A stretch of 64,000 nt of DNA, from contig JAWLAH010000013.1 of the NCBI GenBank assembly GCA_041395525.1, forward strand, positions 19,538 through 83,537, given 5' to 3'. Shown piece by piece: positions 17,275 through 26,800 of the stretch; position 1 is the first letter of the stretch, and the number at the start of each line of letters is the position of its first letter. This DNA is from CADEED01 sp020442965. GTDB lineage: Bacteria; Pseudomonadota; Gammaproteobacteria; Steroidobacterales; Steroidobacteraceae. The notes under the pieces are model-generated. The model did no database searches, was not told where the DNA came from, and worked only from the letters and a program-made list of their open reading frames with translations. A program made the translations under genes and the position numbers.

Positions 17275-19587
17275 TCAATCCGCCACCGGTCGGCGCCACA
17301 GAAATGCGTACCTGGATTCAGCGGGTGACCCGATTCGCGGTTCGCCGGCAGCCCCCAGTCGCACGCTGACGACAGGTCGAGACTCCGTCTCCAGCAGTCG
17401 CGCGCCGCTCGCGCGCCAGTCGCGCAAGACGACGGCACGTGGACTCGTTACACGGGTGGCCCGTGGACCTGTCACGATCGCCACGCTCGGTGCAACCGCC
17501 CCGCGCCACTCGCGCGATGAACCCGCACCGCTACCACGCCGCGATACGAGCAGCACGTCGCTTGCCAACGAGTGCGCAACGCCTGCGTGGCCCCGCGTCG
17601 CAGCACGACGGACCGCATCGCGCTCGGCCGATCGATCAAATTCGCCCGCCAGCAGCAGGGCCTGCGCCGCTGTTGTGATCCGCAAGGCGCAGTACCGCCG
17701 CGCGCCGCTCGCACCCACTAGCAACTCGAAGCTTACGCCATCCAGGATCCTCACATCGCCGTCCTGGCAAGGCCGATACGGCAGCACGCTACCGGGCCAC
17801 GCGCCGCCGCCGCGCAATTCGCCGATCGACGCATGCGTGACCAATCGACCGATGCCTGCGGCGCGGTCCTGTGTGACGCGGGGCAGAACGACCAGATCGA
17901 AGCGCGCGTCCGGCGGTGCGAGAGTCCCGCTTGTTAGCAGTGCCTCGAGCGGTCGCCCGGCACTATTGAACGAATCGCCGGTGTCGTACAACACTGCATG
18001 ACGGGCGGTCCGCAGTGCGACCAGCACGCCCCGTCCAGTATCGAATAGCGTGGCCCGCACCATACCTTGCGAGAGTTCAGCAGCACCCGGGCCGAGCAGC
18101 GGCAGCAGCGCTACGCTCGTGGCGATACGCACACGCAACGCGATCGGCGCCAGCGCACGCGCCAGTGCGACGAGTGCGAGCGGGTACCACCATAGCGACG
18201 GCTCGAGCAATACCAGACTGAGGGGCCACTCTGCGGCCCGCGCGAGGCTCGGCCAACCGAACTCATAGCAAGACTCCGCCACACGCAACAGCTGCCCGCC
18301 GCCTTGTGGCCACATCAGTATCACTAACGACCCGAGCAGGACGATTGGCACCAGCACGAACGAGATCGCGGGAATGGCGATTGCATTGACGATCACGGCC
18401 GACAGCGACATCGAACCAAACATCGCCACCGTCGCGGGCGCTAACGCGATGACTATCGCGCCCTGCACGCGCAGCGCGGCCCAGGTGTTCGGTACACGCC
18501 GGATACGAGGCACCTCGACCCAAAGTATGGCCGCCACGGCACCGAACGACAGCCACAGTCCGGCCGCCAGCGGCGCTAACGGGTCGAGCAACAACACGCC
18601 TACCAACGCAGCGAGCAGCACCTGTGAAACGGACCCGCTGCGTTGCTGCAACCGCAGCACCGCGAACACGCCTAACATCAAGAGCGTCCGCTGCGTCGGC
18701 ACCGACCAGCCGGCCAACAAGGCATAGCCCAATGCTGCGACGACCCCTGCGGTCAAGGCGAACGGCTCGCGGTCGCAAGGCACGAGCCAAGCGGGCAGCC
18801 AGCGCCACAGCGCACGCGCCACTGCAAACGCCACGAGCGCAAACAAGGTGACGTGTAGACCCGAAATTGCAACCAAGTGCGTGGTGCCCGTGGCCGCAAA
18901 CACACGCCATTGTTCGCGTGTCATCTGATCGGTCAGCCCGACGGCCAGCGCACGGATCAGCGCGGCCGCGTCACGATCCACGACACTGCGATCGATCGCG
19001 CGCGCGATGCGCTCGCGCAACGCATCGATCGAGCGCGGCGCGATGCGCTCGCGCACGTTGAGCGGCGATGGCAAGACGACGGCCAGGGCGTGCACGCGAT
19101 CGCGCAGCCAGATGCGGTCGAGATCGACGGCGAGACTGCGCGAGTGGGTATCGACGCGCAGCAGCCATTGCCAGGTCTCGTGTGCCAGGAGTACAGGCGG
19201 CGCACCGTGCCAGCGGACCCGGAGCTTGAGCGGACCTTGCATCACGCGATCGCGTGGCGCCAGGATTTGCACCCGCGCATCGAAGCTCACTTCATCGCCT
19301 GCGCGCGCGGGTACTGACACGATCATGCCCGTGACCAGGAGCCGTTCGTCGTGGTCACTGAGCGGCAGACGATGTGTCAGCCACGCGCCGACAGTCCAGG
19401 ACAACAGCGCGAATCCCGCGACGCCGGCGGCCAGCAGCCGCACCGCTGCCACATAGCGTCGCGTGCCGACACGCCACCAGGCGAGTACCGCAGCGGCGAA
19501 CGCGCACCCGCACCAGGTTGAGCTGAGCGGCGCAACGGCCAACAGCGCGATCAGATGCCCCGCAAAAAATGCGATTCCCGGCAACAC
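17275..19587 (-). CDS. comEC: DNA internalisation protein ComEC/Rec2
   Basis: A 770-residue inner-membrane channel protein for uptake of single-stranded DNA. It has an N-terminal hydrophobic region and DUF4131/OB segment (about 1-180), the competence-domain signature ATGTTHLVAISGLHVTLFA (about 225-245), about ten further helices, and a C-terminal beta-lactamase-like region from LFDTGRGVLVAL (about 550). That last domain normally carries a metal-binding HxHxDH motif after the DTG; here the place reads LPRVTQDRAAG, so the metal ligands are largely gone. Length is normal. It is divergent from the DUF2062 gene, 33 bases apart. Confidence 0.9.
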   Translation of the reverse strand: MLPGIAFFAGHLIALLAVAPLSSTWCGCAFAAAVLAWWRVGTRRYVAAVRLLAAGVAGFALLSWTVGAWLTHRLPLSDHDERLLVTGMIVSVPARAGDEVSFDARVQILAPRDRVMQGPLKLRVRWHGAPPVLLAHETWQWLLRVDTHSRSLAVDLDRIWLRDRVHALAVVLPSPLNVRERIAPRSIDALRERIARAIDRSVVDRDAAALIRALAVGLTDQMTREQWRVFAATGTTHLVAISGLHVTLFALVAFAVARALWRWLPAWLVPCDREPFALTAGVVAALGYALLAGWSVPTQRTLLMLGVFAVLRLQQRSGSVSQVLLAALVGVLLLDPLAPLAAGLWLSFGAVAAILWVEVPRIRRVPNTWAALRVQGAIVIALAPATVAMFGSMSLSAVIVNAIAIPAISFVLVPIVLLGSLVILMWPQGGGQLLRVAESCYEFGWPSLARAAEWPLSLVLLEPSLWWYPLALVALARALAPIALRVRIATSVALLPLLGPGAAELSQGMVRATLFDTGRGVLVALRTARHAVLYDTGDSFNSAGRPLEALLTSGTLAPPDARFDLVVLPRVTQDRAAGIGRLVTHASIGELRGGGAWPGSVLPYRPCQDGDVRILDGVSFELLVGASGARRYCALRITTAAQALLLAGEFDRSAERDAVRRAATRGHAGVAHSLASDVLLVSRRGSGAGSSREWRGAVAPSVAIVTGPRATRVTSPRAVVLRDWRASGARLLETESRPVVSVRLGAAGEPRIGSPAESRYAFLWRRPVAD

Positions 19588-19620
19588 GCGGCCTCCGCAC
19601 CAATGCTAGAGTTGAGCGAA

Positions 19621-20187
19621 ATGCCGCGACGACTTCTCAAGAGACTCACGCCAAGTCGCGACGCAATTCATGCCAACCGCTGGCTGCGACCGTTCAAGCA
19701 TTTTCTGACCGACCCACGCCTGTGGTCTCCGCAGCGGCGCACGGTGGCACCAGCTTTCGGTGCCGGACTCGCCATCTCGTTCGTGCCTCTGCCGTTGCAT
19801 CTGGTGCTCGCGACGCTGGTGGCATCGGTCGCGCGCGTCAACGTCCCGACGATCATTGCCACCGTTTTCCTCTCCAATCCGCTGACACTCGTTCCAATGT
19901 TCTATTTTGCGTATCGCGTCGGAGCGGTGGTGACCGGATTTCAACCGCAACCGTTTGCTTTCTCGCTCTCGTGGGACTGGCTGCAGAATGGCCTGGGGCC
20001 GTTGTGGCAACCGTTTCTCATTGGCTGCCTGATCTGCTCGATCGTATTCGGACTAGTCGGGTGGCTGACCGTCGATGTCGCCTGGCGAACCGCTGTGAGG
20101 CGACGGATGGCGCGCCGCCGCGCGCGGGCTCGTGCCCGCCTGGCCGCGCTACGCGTGGACGCGACCGACGAGTCGCCCCTCGGCTAA
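19621..20187 (+). CDS. DUF2062 membrane protein
   Basis: A 188-residue protein of the DUF2062 family with a basic N-terminus, GAGLAISFVPLPLHLVLATLVASVARVN (helices about 50-80), SNPLTLVPMFYFAYRVG, a third hydrophobic segment (about 135-165) and a strongly basic tail. An in-frame ATG 66 bases earlier would overlap comEC, so I start at MPRRLLKR. The family has no agreed function. Its last 39 bases overlap the 3' end of lolD on the other strand. Confidence 0.85.
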   Translation: MPRRLLKRLTPSRDAIHANRWLRPFKHFLTDPRLWSPQRRTVAPAFGAGLAISFVPLPLHLVLATLVASVARVNVPTIIATVFLSNPLTLVPMFYFAYRVGAVVTGFQPQPFAFSLSWDWLQNGLGPLWQPFLIGCLICSIVFGLVGWLTVDVAWRTAVRRRMARRRARARARLAALRVDATDESPLG

Positions 20188-20862
20188 CTCGAGCGTCCGC
20201 TCCATTCGCTCAGCCAGTCTCAAATCGTGCGTCACGATGACCAAGCTCGTGTGCCGCTCGCGATTGAGCTCGAGCATCAGTTCGAAGACCTGCGCGGCGT
20301 TGAGCCCATCGAGATTGCCGGTCGGTTCATCCGCCAGGACTAGCGCGGGTTCGGTCACGAGTGCACGAGCGACGGCTGCGCGTTGCCGCTCGCCGCCTGA
20401 CAGCTCATGCGGCCGATGGTCGAGGCGGGCCGCGAGCCCGACTCGATCCAGCACCGCACGCGCTCGTTCGCGCGCCTCGTCAACCGCCATGCGGCGCACA
20501 AGCAACGGCATGGCGACGTTCTCGAGTGCAGAGAACTCTGGCAACAAATGGTGGAACTGGTAAACGAACCCCAGCGTGCGATTGCGCAGCGCACCGCGCT
20601 CGCGTTCGCTCAGCGCGTGAATATTCTGTCCAGCGATCTCGACGCGACCGCTCGTCGGTCGATCGAGACCGCCGATGATCTGCAACAGCGTGGTCTTGCC
20701 GGAGCCCGATGCCCCGACGACCGCGAGGCGTTCGCCGGCGTAAACGGTGAGTTCGACGTTGGTCAGCACCTCGAGCGTCGCCGGCCCCTGCTTGAAATGC
20801 CGCGTCACACCACTCGCCACCAGCACCTTCGCGCGCCCGTCTTCCGCGGTCCGATCAGTCAT
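20149..20862 (-). CDS. lolD: Lipoprotein-releasing ABC transporter ATPase
   Basis: ATPase of the LolCDE complex, which extracts outer-membrane lipoproteins from the inner membrane. From MTDRTAEDG it has 237 residues with Walker A VVGASGSGKTT, the LolD-specific FVYQFHHLLPEFSALENVAMP, signature ELSGGERQR and Walker B ALVLADEPTGNLD. The ATG overlaps the preceding lolE by 8 bases, which decides the start against an upstream in-frame ATG. Gene order is lolC-lolE-lolD, unlike lolCDE of E. coli. Confidence 0.95.
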   Translation of the reverse strand: MTDRTAEDGRAKVLVASGVTRHFKQGPATLEVLTNVELTVYAGERLAVVGASGSGKTTLLQIIGGLDRPTSGRVEIAGQNIHALSERERGALRNRTLGFVYQFHHLLPEFSALENVAMPLLVRRMAVDEARERARAVLDRVGLAARLDHRPHELSGGERQRAAVARALVTEPALVLADEPTGNLDGLNAAQVFELMLELNRERHTSLVIVTHDLRLAERMERTLELAEGRLVGRVHA

Positions 20863-22096
20863 GTCGCAGACCCTCCGCGGGTTGCGTGCGCGACGCTCGC
20901 CACGCTGGATATACCGTCGCCACCGCACATAGCGCAAAGGCGATCCCACAGATTCGGATGACGTCGGTCGGTTCCACCCAGGCCGGCAGATCACTCATGA
21001 GATACACCTTTGGATCGAGGAACTGCACACCGACCACGCGCTCGATGAGCCGCACAATCGCCTCTATGTTGTTAGCCAGTAGCACGCCCAGTACGGCGCC
21101 GAGCACGGTACCGATGAGTCCGATCAGCGCTCCTTGGATCACGAACGTGGCGAGCACATTGAGCGGGCCGGCGCCGAGCGTACGCAGGATGGCGATATCC
21201 GATTGCTTTTCCTTCACGATCATCACGAGCGTCGCCACGATGTTGAACGCCGCCACCGCCACGATCAACAGCAGGATCAGAAATAGCATCGACTTGGTCA
21301 GTTCGATCGAGCGGAAGAAATTCGCGTGATTGCGGGTCCAGTCACTGACATAGAATCCCCCGCCCAATGCTTCTGCGAGCTTGCGCACGAGCTTGGGCGC
21401 GCCCCATGGGTCGGCGAGCGCCAGCCGCAGTCCCGAGACCTGATCGCCCATCCGATACAGGCGCGCAGCATCTGCCAGATGCACGAGGGCGAGACCGCGG
21501 TCGAACTCATACATGCCGGAGGTAAAGAGCCCTGTGACGCGCAGTCGGCGCATGCGCGGCACGATACCGGTCGGGGTGGCCGTACCCTCCGGCGCGATGA
21601 AAATCACATTGTCGCCCACCTTGACGCCCAGCTCGTTCGCCAACGCCGAGCCCAGGATCACCTGGTAGCCGCCATCCGTGAGATCAGCCAGCGAACCCTG
21701 TTCGATTCGATCGGCAATCCCGACCGCTCGCGTTTCCTGGTGCGGATCGATTCCGCGGATCTGCGCGCCCACGACTCGCGAAGCATGCGCAAACAAGCCA
21801 CGCGATTCGATATAGGGCACCGCCGCGACGACGCCCGGCGTCTGCTGCGCAACCTCGCGCGCGGCGCGCCAGTCCGGCAGCGCACCGTCGAGCCCTGACA
21901 ACGTCGCATGCGCCGTGACTGACAGAATGCGCGTGCGCAACTCGCGCTCGAAGCCGTTCATCACCGACAACACGACGATCAGCACGGCCACGCCGAGCGC
22001 AAGCCCGATCACCGACATCAACGCGACGAACGAGACGAAGCCGCGTCGATGGGTGGAACGCAGATAGCGAGTACCGATGCGCCATTCGTAGGCCAT
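20855..22096 (-). CDS. lolE: Lipoprotein-releasing complex permease (LolC/LolE family, second copy)
   Basis: A 413-residue permease with an N-terminal helix (SFVALMSVIGLALGVAVLIVVLSVMNGFERELR, about 22-50), a large periplasmic domain and three C-terminal helices (about 270-400). ALGVAVLIVVLSVMNGFE is the LolC/LolE signature. It follows its paralogue by 6 bases and leads into lolD. The lolC/lolE assignment of the two copies is by position only. Confidence 0.88.
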   Translation of the reverse strand: MAYEWRIGTRYLRSTHRRGFVSFVALMSVIGLALGVAVLIVVLSVMNGFERELRTRILSVTAHATLSGLDGALPDWRAAREVAQQTPGVVAAVPYIESRGLFAHASRVVGAQIRGIDPHQETRAVGIADRIEQGSLADLTDGGYQVILGSALANELGVKVGDNVIFIAPEGTATPTGIVPRMRRLRVTGLFTSGMYEFDRGLALVHLADAARLYRMGDQVSGLRLALADPWGAPKLVRKLAEALGGGFYVSDWTRNHANFFRSIELTKSMLFLILLLIVAVAAFNIVATLVMIVKEKQSDIAILRTLGAGPLNVLATFVIQGALIGLIGTVLGAVLGVLLANNIEAIVRLIERVVGVQFLDPKVYLMSDLPAWVEPTDVIRICGIAFALCAVATVYPAWRASRTQPAEGLRHD

Positions 22097-22102
22097 TGCT
22101 AA

Positions 22103-23356
22103 CTACTCGTACCGCAGCGCTTCGGCCGGCGGTATGCGCGATGCGCGCACCGCCGGGTACACGGTCGCCAGCGCCGTCAGCGCCAGCGCGATTCCGGCCA
22201 CCCAGGCGACATGACTCCACTCGAGCACCGATGGAATGCGGGTGATGTAGTAGACGTCGGCATTGAAAAACTGAAAGCGAAACACGCGCTCCAACCAGGC
22301 CGACACCGCGCCCGCATTGCGGGCCAGCAACACACCGAGCATCACCCCCATCGCGACGCCAAACCAGCCGATCACGAGCCCCTGCGTCAAGAACACGCCC
22401 ATCACGCGCCGCGGCGACGTGCCCAGCGTTCGCAAGATCGCAATGTCGGTACGCTTATCCGTCACGACCATCACCAACATCGCCACGAGATTGAATGCCG
22501 CGACGGCAACGATCAGCATCAGAATGATCGCCATCATCGTTTTCTCGATGCGGATTGCGCGAAAATAATTTGCGTGCTCAACGGTCCAATCGCGATACGC
22601 GACGCCCGTTGGCAGTACACGGGCCACCGACGCCGCCAGCCGGGGCGCGTCGAGCGCGTTCCGGAATTGAACTTGCAAACCCACCGCGCGGGTATCATTC
22701 GGAACGACGGACGCGACGTCCGCAAGTGCCGCGATGGCGAGTACGCTATCGTGATCCTGCAGGCCCGCCTCTAACAAGCCACTCACGGTGAACTCTCGCA
22801 ACTTGGGTTCGGGCGTACCATCGGCGCTCACGGCGGGTACCAGCAATGTGACCGGATCGCCAGGCCCGACGGATAGCAACTGCGCCACACCCACGCCCAG
22901 AATCACGTGATCGGACCCGGTTACAAGATCCTTGAGGCTCCCGGCCACGAGCGATTTCGACACATCGGTGACATCGCCCTCGCGCACCGGATCGATGCCG
23001 CGCAGCGTGATGGGTACCATCTCGGGCGTGTGCACAGCCAATGCTTCGAGCTCGATCACCGGCGCCACTCCGACGACACCGGGCACTGCCCGCACACGAG
23101 TTGCCACGGCGCCCCAATCGACCGACGCAGCAGGGGAATCTGCCGGTATCAAGATTCTCGCGTGCGATGACAGTGCCAGCAGCCGTTCACGTAATTCACC
23201 TTCGAAGCCATTCATGACCGACAGCACGACGATCAAAGCGGCGACGCCGAGGCACACGCCCAGGAGCGATACCAACGTGATGAAGGAAACAAAAAATTTC
23301 CGGCCGCGCGATCGTACATAGCGCAGGCCCACAAATAGCGGCAGCGGGTGAAACAT
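22103..23356 (-). CDS. lolC: Lipoprotein-releasing complex permease (LolC/LolE family, first copy)
   Basis: A 417-residue permease starting MFHPLPLFVGLRYVRSRG, with the family signature GVAALIVVLSVMNGFEGELRERLL in the first helix (about 25-50), a periplasmic region (about 50-270) and three C-terminal helices. Two distinct LolC/E paralogues with LolD point to the heterodimeric LolCDE type rather than the LolF type. It is the first gene of the operon and is divergent from the 23.6-kb secreted protein gene. Confidence 0.9.
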   Translation of the reverse strand: MFHPLPLFVGLRYVRSRGRKFFVSFITLVSLLGVCLGVAALIVVLSVMNGFEGELRERLLALSSHARILIPADSPAASVDWGAVATRVRAVPGVVGVAPVIELEALAVHTPEMVPITLRGIDPVREGDVTDVSKSLVAGSLKDLVTGSDHVILGVGVAQLLSVGPGDPVTLLVPAVSADGTPEPKLREFTVSGLLEAGLQDHDSVLAIAALADVASVVPNDTRAVGLQVQFRNALDAPRLAASVARVLPTGVAYRDWTVEHANYFRAIRIEKTMMAIILMLIVAVAAFNLVAMLVMVVTDKRTDIAILRTLGTSPRRVMGVFLTQGLVIGWFGVAMGVMLGVLLARNAGAVSAWLERVFRFQFFNADVYYITRIPSVLEWSHVAWVAGIALALTALATVYPAVRASRIPPAEALRYE

Positions 23357-23582
23357 TCGTTGCGGTCGTAACCGGGCTCGCGGCCACGTGGCCGGCGGCG
23401 CATTTAATCACGCGTAGCCCTCGGCCGTGGAGCCAGTGTGCGGTTGCCAGATCGATCCTGATCCGGCGCAAAACCCGGCGGTTGATCACATTTTCGACAC
23501 CTCACCCGTCCTGGACCAGCGACAGAGCGCGCCAGGGGCGATTGTTTTGGCTATATTCTCTGCGGTATCTTCGGAGATTCAC

Positions 23583-23864
23583 ATGATTCATCGCCCTGCA
23601 ATGCTCGCGGCCCTGATCCTGGCAGCCGCGCCTCTTGCGGCTGAAACGCTGGCAATAGACGGCCAGGTCTCGGTGCGCGAATCGAATATCGAACGCCCGA
23701 GTCGCGGCATGACGATGCATCAGGTCGAGGCACGATTCGGTGCTCCGTCGAACCGCCGCGCTGCCGTCGGTCAGCCGCCGATCACACGCTGGGAATACGG
23801 CAACTTCACCGTCGTCTTTGAAAACGATCGCGTGTTGCACGCAGTCGTGAATCCGACGGGCTGA
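23583..23864 (+). CDS. Small secreted protein with BamE/SmpA-like motif
   Basis: A 93-residue protein with an N-terminal signal peptide (MIHRPAMLAALILAAAPLAAE). The mature part reads RGMTMHQVEARFGAPSNRRAAVG then TRWEYGNFTVVFENDRVLHAVV, which resembles the repeat found in SmpA/OmlA (BamE) and related periplasmic proteins: M-x2-V-x3-F-G-x-P, then W-x-Y and VxFxxxxV. There is no lipobox cysteine, so it is probably soluble periplasmic. GGAG lies 7 nt before the ATG, excluding the longer frame from 23427. Function unknown. Confidence 0.75.
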   Translation: MIHRPAMLAALILAAAPLAAETLAIDGQVSVRESNIERPSRGMTMHQVEARFGAPSNRRAAVGQPPITRWEYGNFTVVFENDRVLHAVVNPTG

Positions 23865-23886
23865 TTGCGCCCCTGACGGGCTGCCC

Positions 23887-26800
23887 TTGCAGCCCACGGT
23901 GGGCGCGCTAAGCTGCGCGCCCTTGTCCAAGCCGACTCCATCACTGTTGCAGCCGCGCCAGCCGCGCGCCGGCCAGCGTATTCGCTGGAGCCAGCTCTAT
24001 GGCTCGAGTTCGCGCCTCGCGCTGGCCGAGGCAATCGCAGCCGACTCGCGCTTGTGGCTGATCGTCGCGGACGATGCGCGTGCGCTCGATCCGCTGCAGG
24101 CGGAACTCGAATTCTTTCTCGATGGTCGCGCGGCGGTGCATGCGTTTCCCGATTGGGAAGTGCTTCCGTACGATAGCTTTTCACCACACGCGGACATCAT
24201 TTCCGAGCGCTTGAGTACGCTCGCAGAGCTGCCGAGCCTAGCCCGCGGCGCGGTGTTAGTGGCAGCGGATACGCTAGTGCAACGCTTGCCACCACGGGGC
24301 TACGTCGACGGGCGCAGCTTCGATCTCAAGGTGGGCGAGCGACTGCCGGTCGAACCGCTGCGGCAGCGCCTGATCGAAGCGGGCTATGCGGCAGTCGGCC
24401 AGGTCACGAGTCCCGGCGAATTCGCCGTGCGCGGCGCACTCGTCGATGTGTTTCCGATGGGCGCCCGGGCACCGCTACGTCTCGATCTGTTCGATGAGGA
24501 AATCGAGACGATCCGCAGGTTCGATCCGGAAAGCCAGCGCTCGCTCGACACGCTCGCCGCGGTGCGCATGTTACCGGGCCGGGAGTTACCGCTTGACCCT
24601 GACGCTGTCAAGAACTTCCGCCGCCGGTATCGTACACGTTTTGCGGGCGATCCTAACAAAAGTCAGATCTATCGCGGTGTCAGTGACGGCGTCGCGCCAC
24701 CCGGCATCGAGTTCTACCTACCGCTGTTCTTCGAATCGACCGCGTCGCTGTTCGATTATCTGCCCGAAGTGACCGTTGTCGCGGCTGATTCGGACCTCGC
24801 AGCTTCACTCGAGCGGGTATGGAGCGGCATCGTAGAACGCTACGAAGATCGTCGCCACGATCTCGAACGACCGCTGCTGGAACCACCGGAAGCGTTCATC
24901 GCGCCCGCCAAGCTATTGGACCGGTGCACACGCGCCGCGCAGGTCGAGTGGCAGAATTTCAAGATCGAAACGCCCACTGCCAACGCCACCCACGCGAGCG
25001 GCGAACTCGCGCCGCCGCAAGCGGCCATGGACGTCGTGACACAGAATTTTGCGACCGCCGCACCGCGCGATCTCAAGCTCGACTCGCGCGCTGAGCGGCC
25101 ACTCGCACCACTCGAGACGTTCCTGCAGAGCTTCCAGGGCCGGGTGCTGATCGTCGCCGAGTCGCCCGGCCGGCGCGAGATCCTGCAGCAGATGCTGCGC
25201 GGCCATCGACACGAGGCCGCAGCCGTGTCGGGCTGGGGTGAATTTCTGGCGCTCGAGGCGCGACTCGCGATCACGATCGCAGCCGATATCGGGGGGCTTG
25301 TCTTGCCCGACGCCGGTATTGCGATGCTCGGCGAGTCGCAGCTGTTCGGCGTTCGCGCCCGACAGGAGCGTCGGCGCCGCAAGTCTGCGGCCGATCCGCA
25401 GGCAATCCTCCGCGACCTGATGGCGTTGGCCGCTGGCGCGCCCGTCGTGCACGAGCAATACGGTGTCGGTCGCTACGTGGGCTTGCAGGCGATGGAAGTC
25501 GCGGGACAGGCCGGCGAATTCCTGGTCATCGAGTACCAGGACGGCGATCGCGTCTATGTGCCGGTGCAATCGTTGCATCTGGTGAGTCGTTATTCCGGCG
25601 CGGCGCCAGAGAATGCACCGCTGCACAAGCTCGGTACCGAGCAATGGGCGCGCGCCCGCAAGCGGGCTGCCGAACGTATTCGTGACGTGGCGGCCGAATT
25701 GCTCGATCTGTATTCGCAGCGGCAGGCACGCAGCGGCGAGAAACTCGCGGTCGGAGAGCTCGAATATCAGAGCTTCGCGAACGCGTTTCCGTTTGAGGAA
25801 ACGGCGGATCAGGCCGAAGCGATCGAGCAGGTCCTGGCGGACATCGCCAGCGGCAAACCAATGGATCGCATCATCTGTGGCGACGTCGGCTTCGGCAAAA
25901 CCGAGGTCGCGATGCGCGCTGCATTTGTAGCGGCCCAGGCGGGCAAGCAAGTAGTCGTCCTGGTTCCGACGACGTTGTTGGCGGAACAACATCTGACGAA
26001 CTTTCGCGATCGCTTCGCCGACTGGCCCGTGCGCATCGAAGCGCTGTCGCGATTTCGCAGTGGCAAGCAGGCGAATGCGGTGCTCGATGGTACCGAAGCC
26101 GGCACTGTCGATATCCTCATCGCCACTCACAAGCTGCTGCACGCAAACATACGCTTCAAGCGCCTGGGGCTGGTGATCGTCGATGAGGAACACCGCTTCG
26201 GGGTGCGCGACAAGGAGCGTCTCAAGGCGTTGCGTGCCGAGGTGCACGTCCTGACACTGACCGCTACGCCCATCCCGCGCACGCTCAACATGGCACTCGG
26301 CGGACTGCGCGAGCTATCGATCATTTCCACACCACCCGCCGAGCGTCTCGCGATCAAGACCTTCGTCGTTGAGTGGAACGCCACTATTTTGCGCGAAGCG
26401 TGCCTGCGTGAATTGCGGCGTGGCGGCCAGATCTACCTCGTTCACAACGAGGTGCAGACGATCGAGAAGGTCGCCGACGACATACGCCGCATCGTCCCGG
26501 AAGCAGACGTGCGGGTCGGCCACGGCCAGATGCGCGAGCGGGAACTCGAACAGTTGATGGTGGATTTTTATCATCGGCGCTTCAACTTGCTGGTCTGCAC
26601 CACCATCATCGAAAGCGGCATCGACGTACCGACAGCTAACACCATCATCATCAATCGCGCGGACAAGCTCGGGCTCGCGCAGCTGCATCAGCTGCGCGGC
26701 CGTGTCGGTCGCTCGCATCATCGGGCGTACGCCTATCTTTTGGCGCCACCGGCCAAGGCGTTGAGCGGCGATGCCGTCAAGCGACTCGAAGCGATCGAAT

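Noticed and set aside
24913..26247. 444-residue minus-strand open frame inside mfd
   Set aside because: Fully antisense to conserved Mfd helicase motifs, with no motif of its own.
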